DNA of 9,373 nt from SCN-69-37 sp044507065 (GTDB lineage: Bacteria; Acidobacteriota; Vicinamibacteria; Vicinamibacterales; SCN-69-37), in NCBI GenBank assembly GCA_044507065.1, contig JBIQJY010000088.1:1-9373 (forward strand). The letters run 5' to 3'. Below, piece after piece: positions 1-6,602 of this stretch. Position 1 is the first letter of the stretch; each line of letters begins with the position of its first letter. Both the position numbers and the translations under genes were made by a program. A model generated the notes under the pieces. That model worked only from the letters and a program-made list of their open reading frames with translations, had not been told where the DNA came from and ran no database searches.

Positions 1-932
1 ACCTCACGGCCGACCTCCGCCGCCTCGCGCCGCAGATAGCCGAGCGCGACGAACGCGCCGCGCGCGGGCGAGAAAGCCACGCTCGTCAGGTGTCCCACGA
101 CCGCATCGCCAGACGCCAACTCGGCCTTTGGTGTCGGCGCCTCGGCCAGCGACGGATCGAAATCCATCGTCACGAGCCGCTTGGCCACCCGCCCGCCGCC
201 GCGGTGCAGGATCCGGATGACGATCTCCTGCCCGACGTAGCAGCCCTTCGACGTACTGACGGCGCGGTCGAGCAGCCCCGCCTCTAGCGGAATCACGTCC
301 TCGCCGAGATCGTGTCCCCAGGCACCGCGCCCGGCCTCGATGCGCAGCGCCGTGGCCATCTCCTCGCTCATGCCGATGGCGCCGGCCGCCTCGACTGCCG
401 CAACGATGCGATCGCGGGCATCGGGCGCCACGAGCAGCCGGAACGTGGGAAACGGTGCGGCATCGTCGCGCAGGACCAGACCACCGGGCGTGTCGACGCG
501 TCCAAGGTTGGCGAGCGCGGCGACCGACTCCGGGGTGGTGCCCATCGCGGTGGCGACGATGGACGCCGCCTCGCCGCCGCTGATTTCGATCTCCGCGAAC
601 TCGCCCGAGACATCCGTGACTGTCACGGCCTCGGTGAAAATCAGCAGATCGAACCTCGTGGCCAGCGCGGCACCCTGCCCGCCGGCCACGAGCCCGATGA
701 TGTCGACGCCGTGTTCGATGAGCGTGATGTCGGCCACCATCCGGCCCTGCGGCGTGAGATAGGCGGCATACACGGCGCGTCCGGAGGTCAGGGCCGACAC
801 GTCATTGGTCAGCAGTCCCTGGAGGAAGGATCGGGCGTCGGCGCCCGAGAAACGCAGGCGGCCGCGACCGCTGCGGTCGATCCATCCGGCCGCCGTACTG
901 ATGATGCGATACTGATCGACGATGCTGGTCAC
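1..932 (-). CDS. ygfZ: YgfZ/GcvT-domain folate-binding protein, C-terminus cut by window edge
   Basis: At least 310 codons are read without a stop from a GTG at 932 to the window edge. Residues 229-236 read KGCYVGQE, matching the family signature K-G-C-Y-x-G-Q-E, with the conserved Cys at 231, close to its position in the 326-residue E. coli YgfZ. Near the edge the protein runs GHLTSVAFSP...GAFVALGYL, the usual C-terminal barrel of GcvT-like proteins. The N-terminus (RLRFSGADARSFLQGLLTND) is also typical. YgfZ-family proteins bind tetrahydrofolate and support Fe-S cluster enzymes, including tRNA-modifying MiaB; they act in the cytosol. The GTG is preferred because GGAAGG lies 7 bases upstream (945-940). 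It is divergent from the hydrolase-like gene, 100 bp away. It differs from true glycine-cleavage T protein by the KGCYVGQE motif and a shorter C-terminus. The family call is firm; the exact substrate is inferred. Confidence 0.93.
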   Translation of the reverse strand, partial: MTSIVDQYRIISTAAGWIDRSGRGRLRFSGADARSFLQGLLTNDVSALTSGRAVYAAYLTPQGRMVADITLIEHGVDIIGLVAGGQGAALATRFDLLIFTEAVTVTDVSGEFAEIEISGGEAASIVATAMGTTPESVAALANLGRVDTPGGLVLRDDAAPFPTFRLLVAPDARDRIVAAVEAAGAIGMSEEMATALRIEAGRGAWGHDLGEDVIPLEAGLLDRAVSTSKGCYVGQEIVIRILHRGGGRVAKRLVTMDFDPSLAEAPTPKAELASGDAVVGHLTSVAFSPARGAFVALGYLRREAAEVGRE

Positions 933-939
933 AACAGGT

Positions 940-955
940 CCTTCCACCCATTCTA
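940..955 (-). promoter_or_regulatory. Probable -10 box and ribosome binding site of the ygfZ-like gene
   Basis: On the minus strand TAGAAT (955-950, five of six matches to TATAAT) is followed by GGAAGG (945-940) and then the GTG at 932. A transcript starting about 7 bases past the -10 box would have a leader of only about ten bases that barely contains the Shine-Dalgarno sequence. I see no convincing -35 box. Confidence 0.35.
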
Positions 956-968
956 GGCCGCGCTTCAA

Positions 969-1020
969 CGCGCTCGGAGCGCGGGCCGCCGGCCCCGCCA
1001 GCACAGCTGACCTCGAGGTC
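969..1020. promoter_or_regulatory. Cluster of three inverted repeats in the divergent intergenic region (candidate operators)
   Basis: Three perfect palindromic elements lie within 52 bp. CGCGCTC-g-GAGCGCG (969-983) has 7-bp arms and a 1-bp spacer. GGGCCG-c-CGGCCC (983-995) has 6-bp arms and a 1-bp spacer. GACCTCGAGGTC (1009-1020) is a 12-bp palindrome with no spacer, ending 12 bases before the GTG of the hydrolase-like gene. Near-zero spacers suit dimeric protein binding better than RNA hairpins. The location between two divergent starts is typical of operators. No binding protein can be named. Confidence 0.35.
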
Positions 1021-1032
1021 GGGCCTCCATCG

Positions 1033-2712
1033 GTGAAACGCGCCGTCATTGGCCTCGGACTGGCAATCGCGCTCGCCGCCGCACCAGGCGTCGTCGGGGC
1101 ACAGACTCCCGCATCGGCACCGGCGGCGGATCCCTCGGGGTCATCCACCTTCGTGGTGCTGCTCGACGGCACGCGCGTGGGTACCGAGACGGTGTCGATC
1201 ACGCGCGCCGGCAACGAATGGCTCGTGTCGGGCAACGGGCTGATCCAGCCACCCCTCGACATCTCGACCATGCGGTTCGAAGTGCGCTACGGCCCCGACT
1301 GGCAGCCGCTGCAGCTCGCCATCGAAGCGGCGCTGCGCGGCCAGCCGATGGCGATGACCACGTCGTTCGGGCTCACGACGGCCACCAACGCCCTGACGCG
1401 CGGCGACCAGCGTGGCTCGAACACCCAGCAGATCACGCCGCGTGCGGCCGTCGTCCCCAACAATTTCTTTGCAGCCTACGAATCGGTGGCCGTGCGGCTG
1501 CCCGCGCTCGGCGTGGGTGATCGGCTGCCGGTGTACGTGCCGCCATCGGGCGAGACGAGCGTCACGGTGACGCACATCAACCCGCGTCGCGTGTCGCTCA
1601 GCGACCGCACGCTCGAGTTGAAGGAGTACCTGCTCACCGCGATCAACTCGGCTGGTGCCATTCCACTGGAGATGTGGGTCGACGACCGGGGGCGGCTCGC
1701 GCGGCTCGTCATGCCGACGGCTTCCCTCGTGGTAATCCGCGAGGACCTCGCCAACGTGCTCGCGCGCGAGGAGCGGCTCAGCGTCGAGGGCGACGACGAC
1801 GTGTTCATCGGCAGGCCGGGGTTCAGCCTGGGTGGCACGATCACGCCCGCGCGCGGCGTCGCGGGACGCGCACCGGCCGTGATTCTCGTGGCCGGCCCCG
1901 GCCCGCAGGATCGCGACTACGTCACGCACGGCATGCCGCTCTACGCGCAGCTCGCGCAGGCACTGTCGCAGGCCGGCTACGCCGTCGTGCGCTACGACTC
2001 GCGCGGCACCGGACGCAGCGGCGGACGCGCCGAGAGCGCGCGCCTGCAGGAATATGTGGACGACGTGCTGGGCGTCGTCAACTGGCTGCGCGACCGCCGC
2101 GACATCGATCGCGATCGCATCGCGGTGGTGGGATACGGCGACACGGGTCCCATCGCGCTCGGTGCCGCGGCACGGACCGGACGCATCGCACGGGTCGCCG
2201 TCATCAATTCGCCGGGGCTCACCGGGCGCGAGGTCACGCTCGAACGGCAGCGGCTGGCACTCGAGGCCGCGAACGTCCCCGAATCCGAGCGCGCGAACCG
2301 CCTGGCCATGCAGACCATCGTGCTCGACGCGGTGACGAGCGGCGAGGGGTGGGAGCGGGCGACCGACGAAGTGCGCCGCCAGGCGGACACACCGTGGTTC
2401 CGCAGCTGGCTGCTCTTCGACCCGGCCGACGTCGTCCGCCGGATCGAGCGGCCCGTGCTGATCCTGCACGGCGCGGTCGATTCGGAAGTGCCGCCGGCGC
2501 ACGCCGAAGCGCTCGCCGAACTGGGGCGCGCGCGGCGCAATCGGCCGGACGCCTTCACGCAGACGATCGTCCTGCCGGGCATCAACCACCTGCTGCTCCC
2601 GGCCACGACCGGCAGCCAGGAGGAGTACGCCACGATCGAGCCCCGCACGCCGGCACCGGCCGCCATCGAGGCCCTGACGACGTGGCTCGGCGCGACGATC
2701 GCGTCGCGGTAA
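1033..2712 (+). CDS. Exported alpha/beta-hydrolase-fold protein lacking the nucleophile Ser
   Basis: 559 residues. The frame is open back to 922, but the GTG at 1033 is preferred: it gives a clean signal peptide (MKRAVIGLGLAIALAAAPG, ending GAQ) and clears the divergent gene. No good Shine-Dalgarno is visible. Residues about 35-235 form a beta-rich N-terminal domain I do not recognise (starts FVVLLDGTRVGTETVS). Residues about 260-559 are an alpha/beta hydrolase related to the acyl-hydrolase/S9-like family, with the AGPGPQDRD oxyanion-region motif and YDSRGTGRSGG. The nucleophile elbow, usually GHSEGG, reads GYGDTG (367-372), so Gly369 replaces Ser. The remaining triad candidates are present: Asp483 in HGAVDSEVP and His519 in GINHLL. 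It may be a non-catalytic binding protein or use another chemistry. The product is likely periplasmic or secreted. The fold is confident; activity is doubtful. Confidence 0.88.
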   Translation: MKRAVIGLGLAIALAAAPGVVGAQTPASAPAADPSGSSTFVVLLDGTRVGTETVSITRAGNEWLVSGNGLIQPPLDISTMRFEVRYGPDWQPLQLAIEAALRGQPMAMTTSFGLTTATNALTRGDQRGSNTQQITPRAAVVPNNFFAAYESVAVRLPALGVGDRLPVYVPPSGETSVTVTHINPRRVSLSDRTLELKEYLLTAINSAGAIPLEMWVDDRGRLARLVMPTASLVVIREDLANVLAREERLSVEGDDDVFIGRPGFSLGGTITPARGVAGRAPAVILVAGPGPQDRDYVTHGMPLYAQLAQALSQAGYAVVRYDSRGTGRSGGRAESARLQEYVDDVLGVVNWLRDRRDIDRDRIAVVGYGDTGPIALGAAARTGRIARVAVINSPGLTGREVTLERQRLALEAANVPESERANRLAMQTIVLDAVTSGEGWERATDEVRRQADTPWFRSWLLFDPADVVRRIERPVLILHGAVDSEVPPAHAEALAELGRARRNRPDAFTQTIVLPGINHLLLPATTGSQEEYATIEPRTPAPAAIEALTTWLGATIASR

Positions 2713-2744
2713 AGGCAAACGCACGATTCGCCGCTCGAATCGAC

Positions 2745-2750
2745 TACACT
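2745..2750 (+). promoter_or_regulatory. Candidate -10 box for pntAA, near-leaderless start
   Basis: TACACT lies in the 48-bp space between the hydrolase-like stop and the pntAA ATG, and ends 10 bases before that ATG. There is no purine-rich Shine-Dalgarno in front of the ATG (bases just upstream are cgtttccgca), so a very short or absent leader is plausible. The -35 region is weak. Confidence 0.3.
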
Positions 2751-2760
2751 CGTTTCCGCA

Positions 2761-3942
<1,182 letters not shown>

Positions 3943-3943
3943 C

Positions 3944-4240
3944 ATGGCCGGCTGGATCCTCCAGAGCCAGAAGGACGATGCGCCCATCGTGTTCCGGATG
4001 GCGCCGGGCAGCGTGAAGACGCTCGGCCGCACGGCGCGTGCGGATTTCATTCTCGACGCCGCGCTCGTCTCGCGGCTGCACTGCCGACTGACAGCCGACG
4101 TCACCGATCAGCTGGTCGTCGAGGATCTGTCGAGCACCAACGGCGTGCTCGTCAACGGTGAACGCGTCGACCGCCAGGTCCTCAAGCCCGGCGATCGCGT
4201 CACGATCGGCCGCGTCGACTTCGAGGTCGTGCAGGGATAG
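3944..4240 (+). CDS. Stand-alone FHA-domain protein
   Basis: 98 residues, essentially one forkhead-associated domain with no signal peptide, so cytosolic. The phosphothreonine-binding landmarks are all present in order: G28-R29 (LGRT), S43-R44-x-H46 (VSRLHC), S64-T65-N66-G67 and N71-G72, with a closing beta strand GDRVTIGRVDFEV. The ATG begins one base after the pntAA stop (TGA-c-ATG), so it is probably translated by coupling from the same mRNA. A G-rich stretch GGGGG (3931-3935) lies upstream but is not well placed as a strong ribosome site. FHA domains bind phosphothreonine peptides, normally made by Ser/Thr kinases of the Hanks type; no kinase or phosphatase gene is in this window. Its partner is unknown. 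The pairing with pntAA suggests, but does not show, a link to the transhydrogenase. Confidence 0.92.
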   Translation: MAGWILQSQKDDAPIVFRMAPGSVKTLGRTARADFILDAALVSRLHCRLTADVTDQLVVEDLSSTNGVLVNGERVDRQVLKPGDRVTIGRVDFEVVQG

Positions 4241-4266
4241 GCGCTCCGCTGATCAGCCGCCTGGAA

Positions 4267-4272
4267 TATGCT
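4267..4272 (+). promoter_or_regulatory. Candidate -10 box giving a leaderless CBM9-like transcript
   Basis: TATGCT ends exactly 7 bases before the ATG at 4280, the spacing at which transcription would start on or next to the A of the start codon. No Shine-Dalgarno precedes that ATG. The box overlaps another in-frame ATG at 4268, which argues that 4280 is the true start. The -35 region is unremarkable. Confidence 0.35.
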
Positions 4273-4279
4273 GTGCGGC

Positions 4280-4999
4280 ATGCGCACCCTCCTGGCTCTG
4301 GTTCTGGCGTCTGCTCCGGTCCTCGTCCCCGCCCAGGCATCCATTCCGCGCTATGACGTCAGGCGCGCAGCCGCGCCGCCGGTCATCGACGGCAGGCTCG
4401 ACGAAGCGGCCTGGGCCGCCGCGTCGCCACCGCTGACGCTGCAGTTTCTCTGGGAGACGCAGACCGGCGCGAAGCAGGCAACCCGCGCCCGCGTGCTCTG
4501 GGATGCGGATGCCATCTACATCGGCTACGAGGCCGACGATGCCGACATCACCGCGCAGTTCCTCAATCGCGACGATCCGACCTACCGCGACGATGCGGTC
4601 GAGATTTTCATCAACCCGAACCCGACGCAGGAAGTGGTCTACTACGGCTTCGAGTGGAACGCCCGCGGCGTGATGTACGACTACCTGAACTACAACAGCC
4701 GCACGCTGTTCAAGCGGTACGATGCCACGGGCGTCGAGGTGGCCACGACGCTGCAGGGCACGCTCAACGACCGCACCGACACCGATCAGGGCTGGACGCT
4801 CGAAGCTGCCATCCCGTGGGCGAACTTCGAGGAGCTGTCACGGCGGCCGCCGGTGGCCGGAGCGGTCTGGAAGGCGAATTTCAACCGCTGGGACGGCGTG
4901 GAGCCGAATCGCCGCATGAGTATCTGGTCCGATCCGCGGCAGGCCACCGCCTGGCCGCACGTTCCTTCGCGGTTCGGCGAACTGGCGTTCGTCGACTGA
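4280..4999 (+). CDS. Exported carbohydrate-binding module 9-like protein
   Basis: 239 residues from the ATG at 4280 (an in-frame ATG at 4268 would add four residues, MLCG). It begins with a signal peptide (MRTLLALVLASAPVLVPAQA). The rest is one CBM9-like/DOMON-type beta-sandwich: PPVIDGRLDEAAWAAA near residues 33-48, then VLWDADAIYIGYEADD, DDAVEIFINPNP, YYGFEWNARGVMYDY, GWTLEAAIPWANF and the ending RFGELAFVD, all characteristic of the family. Such proteins bind sugars or act as small secreted domains of unknown ligand; the enzyme modules often fused to CBM9 are absent. It follows the FHA gene by 39 bp and converges with the toxin remnant 35 bp downstream. Location is probably periplasmic or outer surface. 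Fold confident, ligand unknown. Confidence 0.88.
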   Translation: MRTLLALVLASAPVLVPAQASIPRYDVRRAAAPPVIDGRLDEAAWAAASPPLTLQFLWETQTGAKQATRARVLWDADAIYIGYEADDADITAQFLNRDDPTYRDDAVEIFINPNPTQEVVYYGFEWNARGVMYDYLNYNSRTLFKRYDATGVEVATTLQGTLNDRTDTDQGWTLEAAIPWANFEELSRRPPVAGAVWKANFNRWDGVEPNRRMSIWSDPRQATAWPHVPSRFGELAFVD

Positions 5000-5007
5000 T
5001 CGAGACG

Positions 5008-5022
5008 CCCGCCTCCCGCGGG
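5008..5022. terminator. Weak GC hairpin between convergent genes
   Basis: CCCGC-ctccc-GCGGG forms a 5-bp stem with a 5-base loop between the CBM9-like stop and the toxin remnant, where a terminator would be expected for both strands. There is no T-run on either side, so intrinsic termination is doubtful. Confidence 0.2.
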
Positions 5023-5034
5023 CCGGGACCTACG

Positions 5035-5134
5035 TCACAGTTCCGCATTCACGGTCTGCTCGGAGAGGCGGCGCGACCCGGCATCGCCGAGGAGGATACA
5101 GAGATAGGCGGACGTATCCAGGTAGACGTTTCAC
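5035..5134 (-). pseudogene. VapC-like PIN toxin remnant, frameshifted and truncated
   Basis: Right after the antitoxin stop, and in the antitoxin's own frame, the minus strand encodes NVYLDTSAYLCILLGDAG, SRRLSEQTVNAEL and then TGA (5037-5035). VYLDTSAYL is the classic PIN-domain N-terminus with its first catalytic Asp. The natural start would be the GTG at 5134-5132, which overlaps the antitoxin stop as GTGA, the usual vapBC arrangement. But that GTG reads GTG-AAA-CGT-CTA, one base out of frame with the PIN sequence: GTG followed by five bases, not six, would be needed for M-x-V-Y, and one extra base is present near the AAA run (5131-5129). Even if that were corrected, the product would be about 32 residues against roughly 130-140 for a full VapC, without the remaining acidic residues. 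No further PIN sequence follows toward 5000. The toxin is therefore probably dead. Confidence 0.7.
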
Positions 5135-5344
5135 CGATCGCCTCGGTCCTCGAGCAGCACGGCAAGCGCGCGACCACGCGTGCCCGTCTCGAGCGCCGGC
5201 ACGAGCTGCCCCCGGCCCACGCGGCTGCCCCGCCGCACGGCCGCCGCTGTGGCCGGGCCAAGTTGCGCAACCGGCGTGAGATGCCTCGTGATGACCAGTG
5301 TCCGGCCCGCCTCCGCCTCGGCAATCGCGCCCGACAACCGCGCC
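5131..5344 (-). CDS. Phd/YefM-type (VapB-like) antitoxin, N-terminus lost in gap
   Basis: About 71 codons are visible from the gap edge to TGA at 5133-5131. The sequence ARLSGAIAEAEAGRTLVITRH followed by TPVAQLGP is the canonical Phd/YefM DNA-binding core (typically ...KARLSELIxxVEAGExVxITRHGxPVAxLxP). The tail, ending RGRALAVLLEDRGDR, is the toxin-binding extension often found in antitoxins paired with PIN toxins. Roughly 15-20 N-terminal residues should lie in the N run. These antitoxins repress their own operon and block the toxin. Here the downstream toxin is broken, so if expressed it would be an orphan antitoxin or regulator. The frame across the gap cannot be fixed. Confidence 0.82.
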
Positions 5345-5444
5345 NNNNNNNNNNNNNNNNNNNNNNNNNNNNNNNNNNNNNNNNNNNNNNNNNNNNNNNN
5401 NNNNNNNNNNNNNNNNNNNNNNNNNNNNNNNNNNNNNNNNNNNN
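5345..5444. other. Assembly gap of 100 Ns
   Basis: Exactly 100 N characters, the conventional placeholder for a scaffold join of unknown size. It removes the antitoxin N-terminus and the C-terminus of the M23-like protein. Any reading frame crossing it is artificial. Confidence 0.99.
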
Positions 5445-6544
5445 GCATTCGCGGTCCAGGGCGTGCCCGAGAGCAGCGCCGGGAGCGACGACGCGCGGCC
5501 AATGAGATCGAAGCGATCGAGGGGCACCGGAAGTCCCTCGCCGCCGAGCGGCTCGCGTGTGTCGCTGACGTGGAAGTGCAGGTGCGGGGCGAGCGAGTTG
5601 CCGGAGTTGCCGATCCGCGCCAGCATCTGCCCCCGAACCACGTGATCGCCTTCGACCACCGACATGCTGCCGGCCTTCAGGTGCGCATACGTTGCGAACC
5701 GGCCGTTTCCCAGATCGAGCACGACGACATTGCCCGTGGCGTCATCCGCCTCGACGACCGCCGGCGGGACGAGCGACAAGGGTGTGCCGTCGGCCGCCCC
5801 GTCGCTGACGCGCACGACCGTTCCGTCCGCGACAGCGTAGACCGGCGCGCCGTATCCGTACCAGCTCGAAAGCTGCGCGGGGTCACCGCCAAAGAGCCGG
5901 CCGTCGTCGCCGATTCGCACCCAGTCGACGGCAAAGCGCTGCGGCACGCGAACCTCGCCTGCTGATGCCACGAGCGATACGCGATGTCCGGATGAGTTCG
6001 AGGGGCCGCGCACCGCAACCCAGGGTCCGCCACTCACTGGCGCGGCAATTGGTAGTTCACTCGCGGCGCTGATGCTGACCGCCGGCGTGCTCAGCGTCAC
6101 GGGATCGACACCTGCGTTCGAGAACGTCAGGCGATGCGAGAGGGTGTCGGGGGCTGGGCGTCCGGGCGGCAGGCTCACCCAGAGGTACGACACCGAGCGC
6201 GCGCCAGGCGGGAGCACGAGCGACGTGCGCGACGCGGGCGCCGGTGCGCCGACGATCGTGGTGATTCGCGCCAGTTGGTCACCGCTGCGGCTGTCGAACG
6301 GGTCCGACCCGTCGTCGAGCACGTCGAGCCGTTCGACGGTCAGCGGGGTCGCGCCGAAATTCGTGAGGTGAACTTCGTAGACGAAATGCGCGCGCCCCAG
6401 CGCCATCGCCACCGCTGCCATGGGGATACGGACCTCGACAGGCGCGCGACCGACCTGCTGCGCGGCGACGGGCGCCGAGGCCAGGGCCAACGCCGACAGG
6501 ACCACGAGCCGGCACCTTCGAATCAGGGAACTGCTTCCGCGCAT
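5445..6544 (-). CDS. Exported M23-family (LytM-fold) peptidase-like protein, C-terminus lost in gap
   Basis: About 366 residues are visible. Start chosen at the ATG 6544-6542, because GGAGG (6555-6551) lies 6 bases upstream; an in-frame TTG at 6550 is less likely. A signal peptide (RRCRLVVLSALALASAPVAAQ) is followed by a beta-rich domain to about residue 170 that I do not recognise. The M23/LytM domain follows: APVYAVADGTVVRV, YAHLKAG with His288, and SLAPHLHFHVSD with the H321-x-H323 pair. The first zinc-ligand motif, normally HxxxD, reads RFAVD, so Arg203 stands where His is expected while Asp207 is kept. M23 enzymes cut peptidoglycan cross-bridges in the periplasm; degenerate versions act as activators or scaffolds. 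The window loses it at the gap after ...SGTPWTANA. It lies 58 bp downstream of the membrane-protein gene. Confidence 0.85.
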
Positions 6545-6549
6545 CGGCA

Positions 6550-6594
6550 ACCTCCAGTGAGGTGCCTTCGCGTGAACCGTCGCGAAGCGTCACC
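6550..6594 (-). promoter_or_regulatory. Hairpins in the M23 gene leader, one covering the ribosome site
   Basis: Between the membrane-protein stop and the M23 start there are two inverted repeats. CTTCGCG (6566-6572) pairs with CGCGAAG (6581-6587) over an 8-base loop, and can extend by GGTG (6561-6564) with CACC (6591-6594). Separately ACCTC (6550-6554) pairs with GAGGT (6559-6563) over a 4-base loop; in the minus-strand RNA this second stem covers most of the GGAGG ribosome site. The two structures share bases 6561-6563, so the extended form and the ribosome-site hairpin exclude one another. No T-run follows, so it is not a standard terminator. Confidence 0.35.
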
Positions 6595-6602
6595 CCACTG
6601 GC

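Noticed and set aside
312..956. A 214-codon plus-strand open frame
   Set aside because: It is antisense to the ygfZ-like gene, whose KGCYVGQE motif and ribosome site settle the coding strand.
922..1032. An N-terminal extension of the hydrolase-like protein starting at ATG 922
   Set aside because: It would overlap the start of the divergent ygfZ-like gene and bury the signal peptide behind 37 residues; the GTG at 1033 gives a normal export signal.
5035..5134. Programmed frameshifting as an explanation for the toxin frame change
   Set aside because: Even with a perfect shift the product would stop after about 31 residues without the rest of the PIN active site, so decay is the simpler reading.
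5030..6550. One continuous minus-strand reading frame across the N run, joining the M23 protein to the region beyond
   Set aside because: The gap length is arbitrary. The part after the gap in this frame is out of frame with the clear Phd/YefM antitoxin, so the fusion is an artefact.
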